Of a DNA stretch of 64,000 nucleotides, positions 23,156-34,242 are shown one piece after another. Source of the stretch: Knufia peltigerae (lineage: Eukaryota; Ascomycota; Eurotiomycetes; Chaetothyriales; Trichomeriaceae); NCBI GenBank assembly GCA_030247855.1, contig JAPDRN010000010.1, positions 1-64,000 on the forward strand, given 5' to 3'. The notes under the pieces are model-generated. The model was not told where the DNA came from, made no database searches, and saw only the letters and a program-made list of their open reading frames with translations. Within the stretch, counting starts at the first letter, position 1; every line of letters begins with the position of its first letter. Made by a program: the position numbers and the translations under genes.

Positions 23156-25103
23156 CTAAGTAAAATATCTCCAGTTGGGAGACTTTTCACCATCTTGAAG
23201 TGTGTCCGTATCGACATCCTCAGCCTTCATGATGACTCCTTGTTCTTTGTTACGTCTAGCATTTTCTCTTTTCATGTACAAGCCGAGTGCGAGTGCTGTT
23301 GTGACATCGTTAGTATTTTTGCTTACTACTGAATAGCAATATCACACTGGGGAAGTGGGTCATAACTTACTGAAAACGATACAAGTGACATTGCAGCAGC
23401 TAGTGGCGATAAGCGTTGGAACATAGCTATTTTTTTGTCTCGCGTTAGAAAACTCTTCGTGCTGATCACAAGGGAGCAAAGACATGTCACTTACCCAGGT
23501 GCATATTCGACCCTAAACGTCGCTGCTGAAATGATACCTCCCAAGTTACCAAGACCGACGAGCAGGCCAGTGGTTGCAGCCCGTGAGTTCTCTTCGAGGT
23601 TGTTGTTGTTATGCCACGAGTGCACCAGACAGCTGGGGATGTAGGCGCCGGACGCCATCAAGAAGCACGCGAAATACGCGACACCCTTGTTCTCGAGAAC
23701 GTCAATGGCCGCCAATATGATCATGCCGACCAGCGACAGCGACAAAGAGAAGACGATGTGATACGTTCGTTCTCTAAAGTAATCCGAAGACTTTGTAACA
23801 CACAGCAAAACCACGAACCCGACGCTATTGGGTGCGACGGTCCACAAGTTGGTCTTGACCACGGAGTATCCCAGTCTCTGGACGATTTGGGGTAGGAAAT
23901 TGCTGACGGTCGCGAACGCCACCGGGTACGTGAATGATATGATCACCCAAAGGGCGAACTTGGGGTTCTTCCATGTGGCAAAGCACGCCTTGAGATCAAA
24001 ATCCGCGTTGACCGTTTTCGAGGCATCCCGGAGATGACGATTCCTCGCTGCAATCTTTTCTGCGTCGTTGAGGAACCATGCGCTGTCTGGACGGGCCGGG
24101 AGCCAGAAGAAGGCGATGGCGGACGTGATGACCGTCATGCCTCCCTCGATGATAAAAAGCCACATCCAACCCTTGACAGAGACATGGCGGATTTGGAAGA
24201 CACCATACGAGATCAAGCCGCTAAACGCCGCCGCAAGCAAGGCACTACCAAAGAAGATGGCGATTCGAAACCCAAGTTCACCTCTGGTGTAAAAGAGGGT
24301 CATGTAGAAGACCACACCGGCGAAGAACCCTGCCTCGAATACGCTGTAGCAAGAAAACATACAAATCAGTATGACCATGAGACCAGTGTGTAGAGAGCAA
24401 TATACATACGCCAGAATAAGACGAATAGCCAACATGCCTCCAAAGTTTTTGGCTGCGCATTGAATCAGGGACAAAGATCCCCAGCCAAACATGACTGCAA
24501 ATCTTGGTAAATCTTTGGTTAATCAAAGGGTACATGTATCATTGAACTAACGTGATGGAAGCATAACCTTGCCGGAAAACCTCTTGGTGAGAAGGTTCAA
24601 TGGTAGATCGCACAGTCCGAATGGAACGTAGAACAGCAAGATGAGTAGGGAGTAGTCATTGCCGGTGAAATTCAAATCTTTATCAAGACCGTCTGTTTTG
24701 GCATTACCCAGGTTTGAACGACTGTGTATGAATATAAAATGTCAACGACTGTCGTAAATGGTGCGCCGTGATGGTTGTTGTTTGATGAGGGTTCAGAGAT
24801 TCAGGGCTCACTTACTCGACAGAGTTGAAGAAATACCTATAGAAGAAGTATCAGCAGCTGCTTTCGACGCACTTACTATACCTCAAGACTGGATTGGGAG
24901 TCTTACATTATAGACAAGAATGGCAAGAGATAAAAGTCGAGCTTGCGAACTGAATCATGGCTGTGTCAGCAACAACTCCTTCATATGAACATGACACACA
25001 GCGTACCATATGATTTCTCCGCAGCCTTGTCAATTACAGGAGCAAAGGAGCCGCTCTCGACATTGGGATCCGACCCGGACACGGAGATGCCTTCCTTCTC
25101 CAT
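23156..25103 (-). CDS. hxnP: MFS transporter of the Dal5/Tna1 anion:cation symporter family, probable HxnP
   Basis: Predicted 486 aa in eight exons: 25007-25103, 24907-24949, 24816-24836, 24552-24721, 24410-24494, 23495-24343, 23371-23426, 23156-23295. Exon 3 is 21 nt. The spliced N-terminus reads VRKLDFYLLPFLSIMYFFNSVDRSNLGNA, the TM1 signature of allantoate/nicotinate/pantothenate permeases. Further signs are LPLNLLTKRFSGKVMLPSLMFGWG, VFEAGFFAGVVFYMTLFYTRGE and the central loop FWLPARPDSAWFLNDAEK. Tna1 imports nicotinate in yeast, which fits the cluster. A. nidulans has two transporters (HxnP, HxnZ); I assign HxnP by family, and HxnZ is not excluded. It shares a promoter with hxnY. Confidence 0.9.
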
Positions 25104-26298
25104 TGCAGTGAAGATTCTAAGAGCGCTTTGTGTGGAGGGTTTGTGTAACGACGATTGATAGAGTACTTGACCAGGGAGACGAGAAATGAACCAGAAGGAT
25201 TTCGACTTATATCCCTGGAGAGCACACGGGAGACAAGTATTGGCACCATTGACCAGCTATAACATATCCTCAGTTAATACCTAGTTAGCTATCCAAAATA
25301 GGCCTGGAGTTCTGTAGTCGCCTCTCGTGCTCAGTGTATCAACTCCATTCTTCGCATGGTCCCCGATGGAGGATGGCCAATTATCACGCCGTTGCCTTTT
25401 AGCAAAGATAGACAAGCCACGAGACGAGATATCAGTGGGGCAATTGTCAAGGATCTTGAGCAATCGTAGTAGGTAATTGGATATATCCGTTGTAGCAGGC
25501 CCAATATTGGTCTATGGGCTTAACAAGCGAGCCGATTCATGTCAGGTTAAAGTGAGTTAGAAGGCATAATGTTGAGTAATGACACACATGACAGAGAATA
25601 CTGGTCATCCAAAATGGGGACGAGTTTGGACGGACTCCATGCAATGATACCACGTCCGTCTCTGGGGCACCTAGAATCACTGCAGATCGTTGATAAGAAC
25701 GTAGAGACCGATTTGGCGGAAGCAGAACCACACTTCCCCCACCCTTGAGTTCTTTCCACCTGGTCACTGGAACAGTCAGACACGCCGGGAGAAACCCTTG
25801 CAATTTCGAGCCTAGAACGATATCTCGAAAGGTCGGAGAAGGCTACCGGCATCTTAGCTTCGGGTACCATCAGGTCTAGGGTCTGAGGGGTCTGTGGAAC
25901 CTTGACAGCGGCCCAGCTCGCTTTTGTGCCAGGCTAGAATGGGGGATTGTTTGTAACTCGTCCAAACCTCGGATCTCTTCGACCACGAAGAGGACTAGGA
26001 GATACTGGTGGCGAGACGTTGTCAGCCTGTGTTGTGTTCTCCAGCCAGATAATCTAGATCAAGTGGTATTGTGACAGTAAGGCTGCAAGGGACATGAGGT
26101 GACTGTTCGAGACAACACAACGAGTACGAATCGTACAACAGCATACCTACCGTACCCACTCTATGAGAAGCACCAAAGTTCAATATCAAGATATTGAATA
26201 CAACTATCTAGACTTGTATCAAACCGATCCCTTTGTTCAAGCAGTCCTCTGAACCAGAAACAACAGTATCACATCGACTCACCAGGCACAATAGCAAA
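25104..26298. other. Shared promoter region hxnP/hxnY
   Basis: About 1.2 kb between divergent start codons with no supported gene. HGATAR (AreA-type) matches occur at 25156, 25381, 25406, 25691, 26048 and 26204, only modestly above chance. A perfect inverted repeat lies at 26179-26198. Confidence 0.5.
26179..26198. repeat. Perfect inverted repeat upstream of hxnY
   Basis: Arms TTCAATATC and GATATTGAA flank a 2-nt spacer (AA), centred about 110 bp before the hxnY ATG. The left half plus spacer (TTCAATATCAA) recurs about 100 bp before hxnT. It is a candidate dimer-binding operator, but the core CAATATCA occurs elsewhere in the window too. Confidence 0.45.
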
Positions 26299-27466
26299 AT
26301 GACCATCGCCGAGGCACCCCCTATCCTGGATTTTTCGCGTAAGTCAATGTACTCAATTTCTCCCATGATACCTCAGGGTTACTAACCTGGAAGCAAAAGC
26401 CTTCTACGGCAAAGATGAAGAGGCTAAAGCAAAATTGATTGCTCAAGTCAGAAAGTGTTGCCTCCACAATGGCTTCTTCCAGATTGTCGGCCACAATGTT
26501 CCCACCGAACTTCAAGAAGGAGTTCTCAAATGTGTAAAAAGATTCTTTTCAATGCCTCAAGCGGAAAAGGAGCTCGTGCTAAAAGGTAAAAAACAATCAC
26601 CACTCTTGCCTGGTTTGACCATTGTCGATTGATCTCTTGTCTTTTCAGAGAAAAACACGTGGAACAGAGGGTACGAAAAGATAGGATCTCAGATTCTCGA
26701 GGCCGGTACTGCCCCGGACCTCAAGGAGGGTTTCTACATTGGGGAAGAGATCCCTACGGACCACCCTTACTTCATCCACAAGCGACTCAACAGCGGTCCT
26801 AACTTTTGGCCCGAGACGATGGAGGACGTCGACGAGTTCAAGTCGACTTGCATGTCTTACTACAACGCCATGCACGCCCTCGCTCGGGACGTTCTCGTGG
26901 TCATCGCGCAGACGCTCGACCTCGACCCCCGATTCTTCAAGGACTTCACCACCGACGCCGTCGCGACGTTGAGGTTCCTTCACTACCCGCCTCAGCCGCC
27001 GGACTCTGACGAGAAGATTTCTCGAGGTATCGGCGCGCACACGGATTTCGGGTCCGTCACGTTGCTCATGCAGGACGAGGTGGATGGCCTTCAGGTCTAC
27101 GAAAAGAGCACCAACGAATGGCTCGATGTCGTCCCCGTCAAGGGTGCGTACGTGGTTAACCTCGGAGACATGTTCCAGAGGTGGTCCAACGACCTCTACG
27201 TGAGCAACACCCACCGTGTCATCAACAAGAGTGGTAAAGAGCGGTACTCGATCCCCTTTTTCTACAGCGGCAACCCGGATTATAAGATCGAGTGCCTCCC
27301 CAACTGTCGCAAGGAGGGAGAGCCGGCCAAATATCCTCCCGACTCTGTCGAAGGCATCGTGGGTGGAAGTTACAAGAAGAGTTATGGTGCTGCCGAAGCG
27401 TTCAAAAAGACGACGACGCCGGCCACCGCAACGGTCTCGTCGGGGCCAACTGCGATAGCAGTATGA
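26299..27466 (+). CDS. hxnY: 2-oxoglutarate/Fe(II)-dependent dioxygenase, probable HxnY
   Basis: Predicted 347 aa in three exons: 26299-26338, 26400-26585, 26649-27466. Isopenicillin N synthase-like architecture: an N-terminal DIOX_N domain (PPILDFSPFYG; CCLHNGFFQIVGHNVP) and a C-terminal jelly roll with the iron ligands His206, Asp208 and His264 (GIGAHTDFGSVTLL; SNTHRVINK) and the 2OG-binding Arg274-x-Ser276 in RYSIPFF. Such enzymes hydroxylate or desaturate small molecules using O2 and 2-oxoglutarate. HxnY is a member of the A. nidulans nicotinate regulon; I cannot state its exact reaction here. The start has A at -3. The C-terminal tail is Thr/Ala-rich. Confidence 0.92.
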
Positions 27467-27710
27467 TCCGGAGTAGTCACTGGATAATTCCCGTCTATAG
27501 TTTAGTAATTCAAATGTTCTTGAAACCAACGAACGTCCGAAGAAAACTATACCATCGAAGGCTTAAAGGATTTTTTGGGGTCTTCGTTGCTCATATAAAA
27601 ATCTTCAACGACGCCACTAATGCACATGAGTCTAACATTGCCATGAGATCCCCATATTTATCATCTTCATAAACAGAATTCTAAGAGATAGAAACTATAT
27701 AAAGACATCA

Positions 27711-29974
27711 TCATGCCCTTAAGAATCCACCATAATACGCGTCCAGCCATTCTGAAGCATCCGCACCATCACCATTACCGTTGAAGCGTCCAACACTGCC
27801 CACATAGCCATCAGGTCTGATGTTGACGATTGCAATCTCATCTGCCGCGACGGGACCGAGCCACTTTTCGGTGCATGATTTTCCAGTCTTTTGATCCTTC
27901 AGATCGTCCATGTAGAACGTCCACCTGCTCTTCTGCAAGAGGGGAGGCAAGTCCGCAATCTCGACACTCGACTTTTGCATCCCCGTCACCGTGGCGAATG
28001 TGAAAAGGTGCGACGTCGCCGTGTAGCGCCCGGGTTGGATGAAGTTGTCCGACTCGACCGGGGGGAGGTTGAGCTGCGCATGAGACTTGGCAGCTGCAGC
28101 TGTCGCGCGACCGAGAACAGAATTGGTCGAGGAGACGTAGCTACATACGGAATCCAAGAACGTCTTGGCCGTGTGAACGTCGGGGACGAAAAAGTACACA
28201 CGGAATTGGCCCAGCATGGGGATGTCGAGTTGGACGTCGACGGGGTTGGCGTCGATATAGCGAGTCACTTGGGCGGGAGCCATGAGTTCACCCGCGCGAA
28301 GAACCCCACGGGGCAGCTTCTCCGGGTAATTGAGCACGTTGGCTGCGTACTTGACGCCGACTCCGGAGATGAAGCCGACGTTGGTAGCAAAGTTGTCCGC
28401 CAGAGCCTTGGAGTCGCCATCGGCAAAGGCGGCGGCGTGTTCAAAGTCGAAGTTGATCAGGTCTTGGGCGATCTTGCGTCGTTCGTGCTGGTACGTGGAC
28501 AAAAGGTCCGGGGTGGCAAGGCCGCGAATGGCGAGGTTAAGTTTCCATCCGAGGTTGAAGGTGTCGTGCATCGACGTGTTCATACCTTGAGCGGCTTTGG
28601 GGGAATGAGTGTGACCGGCCTAGACAATAGCGTGTTAAAAAAACCCCCTTGCTCGGTCGGTCCAGCCAGGAGATAAAAGGGGAAAGAGGGGAGAAGTTCT
28701 CACATCACCAGTGATAAAGACTCTGTCGTTCTCCGCCGAGAACGTGCTAGCTACCCGCTGTCCGACTTTGTAGACACTGAACCATTCTATTGGGGCATGG
28801 TTAGTGCTTTACTTGTTGATTTGTCGGAACTATTGGTAACTTACCAACACTGGTCCACTCCACTGAGAAAGGTGCCAGAATCTTTCGAGCTTGATTCATG
28901 ACAAAGTCTTGGGTCGCTTCAGTGGGAACACTGTCTTGTAAATTACGGTCAAGCTCAATGTACAGCCTCGTCATGTTTCGTTCTCGTGGAATGCAAAGAA
29001 CGGTCCCTTCAGTTTCTGAGTGGATTACGACCTTGCTCCACAAGTCTGGGAAGTCGGTCTCGATGACACCTATCGAGTTGATCAGTAACTCGCCCATCGA
29101 GAGTCTGCTATTTAGCCATGAACCTACCATCAAGCACACCCCATTTCGAGTTGCTGCTCTCGCCAATCATTTGTGCACCTGCAATGCTTCTCCGAACATT
29201 GGAGTGGGCGCCGTCACAACCAACAAGGTACTTGGTCTTGAATGATCGACTCGACCCAGTCTTGTTGTCCTGGCAGATGGCTTCAATGGGCGCTTGAGGA
29301 TCTTGAGTTGCCACGTAACGTTGGAAAGGTAAGCTTCGGGTAACTTCGATGCCCCTTTCCTTCATGTCCTCGATGAAAATATCCTCGACCATTCCTTGAT
29401 GCACAAGGAGGATGAATGGATCTTTCACATCAAGGTCAGAAGGATAGTGGACTTCTCTTCTGGTTCGGTGGAGAGGTTTTGTAGTTGATGAACTCTGATA
29501 AGGCAGATCAATCAGCATTTCTGCGCGATACAACCATGAATGAATTGCAGACAGTATTTCCATCTCCCCAAAGACTCAACGCCAATTCGAGCAAGTGTTG
29601 GAACAAAGAAAACTCAAATTTACTCACCCAGAAACATATATCGTAAATCTTGACACCCTTCTGCAACAAGGGATCTGCTAAGCGTAATTGCTTGAATGTC
29701 TCGATGGTCTTTGGCTGCAACCCATCTGCTCTTCCAGTCGACGTCTTATCGTCCCTGTCGTCCACGATCCTGGACTTGATACCATATCGTGCCAAATTTG
29801 CCCTATCACATTGTAAGTAATTCGAGTAATGACTGATGGTTCAAGTCCTTACCCCAGCATCAACCCGGCAGGACCAGCACCAACAATGACGGCGTTTTCC
29901 ACATTGCCATCAATCCCATTGGTGTGACCGTTGACGTGGGCGTCAAAGCCTTCATTGTTTGCGCCGGGAGACAT
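27711..29974 (-). CDS. hxnV: FAD-dependent aromatic monooxygenase (phenol 2-monooxygenase-like), probable HxnV
   Basis: Predicted 626 aa in six exons: 29853-29974, 29628-29802, 29128-29494, 28845-29069, 28704-28786, 27711-28619. The intron at 29495-29627 is long for this locus (133 nt); its acceptor was chosen because it gives the family sequence CFWSSSTTKPLHRTRREVHYPSD. FAD motifs are GAGPAG (32-37), the DG motif VGCDGAHSNVRR, and the GD motif FITGDAGHTHSPKAAQGMN. The last third matches the thioredoxin-like dimerisation domain of phenol hydroxylase. It hydroxylates an aromatic or pyridinol ring with NAD(P)H and O2. HxnV has this architecture and acts in the lower ring-processing part of the pathway. 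It is divergent from hxnN. Confidence 0.92.
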
Positions 29975-30564
29975 TGTCGGCGAGACTTGAGAACGAGTTC
30001 GCTTCATTAGCTGTTGTCAAGGGTTTGATCTTCGTCGGATATCGGCTGTTTATGAGCGAGCCTTGCAAACGTGGGCCTGCTGCCAGGGGGGTTTGAGACG
30101 GCCTCGTCAGGTGACTCTCTGATTGGAACATGCGATGAGCCCCTAAGTATACTGCCGGGGGTGGACTGACTGCTTAATCGGTGACAGGGACTTTGCATTG
30201 CTATACCTCGTACAATGGTTCTGGACGTTGTTGCACCCCCCACTCTTCTCAAGATGTGTACGAGCCACCACCACCAACTCGGAGCGGAGAGAGAGGATGG
30301 AGGGGAAAAGAATCGGGCATCAAGCCGAGAGTGACAATTAGTAAGTAACCGATAAGGGCGGACATCACCACGAACCAATCATACCACCAACCCTGCTCTC
30401 AGCCTTGTTCAGTGCTATGGGTATGGCATATTGAACGTTGTCTGACATTCAGCAGGCCAGCAAGAATCACGAGGCTGTGGCCAGTGTCGACGCGTGAACA
30501 GGATATCGTGAGAAGGTATCCCTTGCTGTAGCCTCACATCTTCTCTACGTCGGAAATCACCGAG
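29975..30564. other. Shared promoter region hxnV/hxnN
   Basis: About 590 bp between divergent start codons. GGATATCG occurs at about 30040 and 30502. No gene is supported. Confidence 0.5.
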
Positions 30565-32410
30565 ATGTTGTCCAGGCCGTGGCAAGAGGTGGTGAAGGAG
30601 AAGCGCGAAATTCGAGAAAAACTGGTCGAACCATACTTGACCACCATTAATGGAGAGCGCGCTGTTGCGGATACGGTCTTGAATATCGATAATGTCGATG
30701 AGCTGACAGCGTTACTGGCAACGGGGAAAATCACTGCGCACGATGTGACGGCCAACTATATCCGAAGGTGGTGAAGTCACGAACCCTTCCATCGTGAGCT
30801 GCGCACGCTGACACTCTTGACTTAGAATAGCGGAAGTACATCAAAAGGTCATTGGATTTTGGATATGTCGATCTTGAGCCTCACTGACTCTCGGACAGAA
30901 CAATTGCTTGACCGAAGTGTTCTTCGGAGATGCACTTGTAGAGGCCAGTAAACTTGACGACTATTATCGACAACACGGTGGTCTGATAGGTCCTTTACAT
31001 GGTGTACCTGTCACACTCAAAGACCAATTTGATGTCAAAGGGGCGGATTCAACGCTAGGTTATGTTGGGAGAGCCTTTAAGCCAGCCTCGAAGGATGCTG
31101 CAATTGTTCAGATCCTTAGATCCTTGGGCGCAATCATTTTAGCAAAGACGAATCTTCCCCAGAGTATAATGGTGCGTACTGGACACTCCGTGGAAGATTT
31201 TACTAACTTGTATAGTGGTGTGAAACCGAGAGTCCACTATGGGGACTGACGACTAACCCCCGTAATCCTGCTTTCACCCCGGGAGGATCGACTGGAGGTG
31301 AAGGGGTCCTGCTCGCCCTTCATGCATCAATGATAGGCTGGGGTACAGATATCGGTGGTTCCATCCGTATCCCATCGCATATGAATGGTTTATGGGGTCT
31401 GAAGCCTACGGTAAGCAAGGGACTACCCACAGCCGTCGGAATAATTTTTTTCTGACAACTGCCAGAGCTCTAGACTTCCATATATGGGTGTACCGGTATC
31501 GACAGAGGGACAAGAACATGTACCCTCATCCATAGGCCCCATGACTAGAAGTCTATCATCCCTAGTGACCGTCATGCAATGTGCCATTGATGCCAAACCT
31601 TGGATACTCGATCCCAAGGTGACACCTATTCCGTGGAGGAAGGATCTCTACGAAGAGGTTCAAACAAGGCCCCTGACCATCGGCGTGCTAGTCGACGACG
31701 GTGTAGTGAAGGTTCATCCTCCCATCGAGCGAGTCTTGAAGGAGGTTGAGACCAAGTTGAAAGCTGCAGGTCACGAGCTTGTACAATGGAATTGCGCTGG
31801 TCACAAGGAATGCATTGAGATTATGGTACGTGAGCGCCATGCGCCCCCTTTGTCTATTGCTTCTCACCTCTACTCTCAGGACCTCTTCTACACAGCGGAT
31901 GGAGGTGAAGACATCCGTAGAGATGTTCAGGCTGGTGGGGAGCCTTTCATCCCTCACGTCGAGGCTTTGATCAATCGAGGCCAAGCCATCTCGGTTTACG
32001 ATTACTGGCAGTTGAACAAACGGAAACTTGCTGCACAGCAAGCTTACAACGACAAGTGGAGTACAGCAACTGCGCCTGGATCAGACCGCCCCGTTGACGT
32101 CGTCCTCATGCCCACCATGCCTCACCCAGCGGTACCACACCGGACGTGCAAATGGGTGGGCTACACGAAGGTGTGGAATTTCTTGGATTATCCCGCGTTG
32201 TCATTCCCAGCGGGACACGTCGAGGCGTCTCAAGATCCATCGGTACCCGGCTATGAGCCTCGGAATGAGTACGACGCGTGGAACTGGAAGCTTTATGATC
32301 CCGAGACGATGGATGGTCATCCCATCGGTTTGCAAATAGTGGGTCGTCGGTTCGAAGAAGAGAAAGTCCTAGGTGTTGCAGCTGTGATAGACAAGCTCGT
32401 GAAGACTTGA
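30565..32410 (+). CDS. hxnN: Amidase-signature hydrolase, probable HxnN
   Basis: Predicted 527 aa in six exons: 30565-30767, 30826-30847 (22 nt), 30899-31171, 31216-31410, 31466-31825, 31880-32410. The Ser-Ser-Lys triad of the amidase signature family is visible: Lys116 in TLKDQFDV, the cis-Ser191 in TPGGSTGGEG and the nucleophile Ser215 in GTDIGGSIRIPS. The usual second Ser of GGSSGGE is Thr here, a common substitution that leaves the triad intact. HxnN hydrolyses the amide of 2-hydroxyglutaramate to 2-hydroxyglutarate and ammonium. The donor of intron 1 (GTGGTG) is weak but needed to keep the frame. Intron 5 (31826-31879, 54 nt) is in frame and stop-free. Confidence 0.9.
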
Positions 32411-32480
32411 ATAAGAAGCCGTGTGCCTTTTCCTGTCTCAATATGATGGTTTCATTGCCTACAATTGATCCATGATTCAT

Positions 32481-33503
32481 CTACCATTTGGTAACACCAC
32501 CATCGACACATACATCCTGACCTGTCATGTACAAGCTAGCGTCACTGGCCAAAAACACGCAAGCACCTCTGATATCATCAGGTTGTGCGACTCTTCTATT
32601 CATGATCTCATCCTTCCAACTCTCCAATAAATGAGGAAACTAGATTGCTTGTTAGTTTGTCCAAAGCTCGGTTCGGCATTAGGTCTCCCATCGACATACC
32701 GGGGCAGTCATTTCCGTCTTTACGTAGCCGGGAGATATCGTGTTGACTCTGATACCCTTTTGCAAACTTGTCAACTCTTCTTCGATACGACGGATAGTGA
32801 ATGTCTCAAACTCACATATGGAACCATTTCAGCTGCAATGGCTGGACACATGGCTCTCACAGCACCTTTGGTACCACAATAGGCACTACTCATCTGGCTC
32901 CGGATGGCCATGTAGCTGGCTATACTGGCGACCATGATGATGCTGCCACATTTCGTCTTGTTCTCAATCATTTGCTTAGCGGCCATCTGTGCCGTGTGGT
33001 AGACACCCATGACATTGACACTCAATAGCTGATGGTGTTGCTCAAAAGAAGTCTCCAGGAACGCTAGATTCTTATTGATACCGGCACAAGGCACGCAAAT
33101 GTCCAACTTGCCACCAAAGTCGGCCTTGAATGCGGCGAAACCCTTTTCAAGGCTTTCAATACTGCTGACATCGACCCTATCCTTCTGTCAGTAAATTTTT
33201 CTCGTCGAAGATTTACAGCATCATCATCATCATTTTCATCATGGATATCACTGACTTGTAGTGCTTGGTCTTGACGCCAAAAGTCTTCTCAATCTCGAAG
33301 AAGCCTTCGACAGGGTCGATCACGTCGAAGATGGCGACATCTGCACCGGCTTCCGCCAGACCTTCGGCGAATGCAAGACCACAGCCTCGTGCACCACCAG
33401 TTACAAGCGCTGTGCGGCCTTTCAAGGAGAACTAGGCGTAGTGTGAGCTCAAAATGACTAGGGATTCCAGGGGGGGTTGTACATGGGGGCTTACTCTGCT
33501 CAT
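32481..33503 (-). CDS. hxnW: Classical short-chain dehydrogenase/reductase, probable HxnW
   Basis: Predicted 253 aa in five exons: 33495-33503 (9 nt: Met-Ser-Arg), 33256-33431, 32816-33176, 32700-32756, 32481-32639. The nucleotide-binding TGGARGCGLA sits near residue 14-23, with NAG replaced by CAG in VPCAGINKN. The catalytic Tyr-x3-Lys is in SSAYCGTKGAV and Ser in IIMVASIASY; RVNTISPGYVKTEMT and the C-terminal DVCVDGGVTKW complete a classical SDR fold. It would interconvert alcohol and ketone groups with NAD(P). HxnW is the SDR of the nicotinate regulon, acting before imide ring opening. The 3' end is 70 bp from that of hxnN; the 5' end faces hxnM. Confidence 0.9.
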
Positions 33504-34242
33504 TTTGGAATCACGTGCAAGGCTGTCTCCCAGGGGTCTCGTTGTTGTGCACGGTGTTAACAGATGGTACGAAAATGTCGAAGATACGTAGTAGATCCTA
33601 GGATTATTCCAAAGAAGCCTCTCACAAAACACTCATTTTCGATGCTCAGGACTGGACGTGTCGTCGAGTCCCCATTCTTGAGAGGAACGTACCCGATGTC
33701 TAGTAGGGGGAACTACGGGGCCTTCGTACGGCATTAGCCAGCCGCTAAACACCTGGATCACTTACCCCGTAGGTGTCACTCCAACATTCACCAAGGATGA
33801 TGATTATGTGATTGATTTCATGCGATGCCGAGTGTCAGTTGAAAACATGGTGGCGCCCAAATCCGTTGACCTTCCTAATTGCTCCCAATCCATTTGTCAC
33901 TCGATACCCACTCCAACGACATTCCTGTGCTTCAAGCCCATGTCAACGGCGGGCTTCTTATCTGACGAATGCAATTGACCGTCCACTTTCCGCCCGCAAT
34001 GTGTAACCAGTTGGCTAATAAAAATCCCACCAATGAGGCGCGTCAATCGGACATCAGTCGCTTCCGGGGCTTTCTTATCGTTGAGGTGAGGTTTCAGTGC
34101 TCGTCGCCAGCTTCAGCAAAACAGGCATATCGGTTATACTTGAAAGTCATCATACGTCAGACGGATCATCGACTTTGCTTTGACAAGCAGTAACGATTTG
34201 TTCCAGAACAAGAACCACCATTCGACACCGCCGAAGAGAAAA
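33504..34242. other. Shared promoter region hxnW/hxnM
   Basis: About 740 bp between divergent genes. No gene, tandem repeat or RNA is recognised. Confidence 0.5.

Noticed and set aside
26645..27529. 294-codon minus-strand frame over hxnY.
   Set aside because: Antisense shadow of a well-supported dioxygenase; Arg/Val-rich, no domain.
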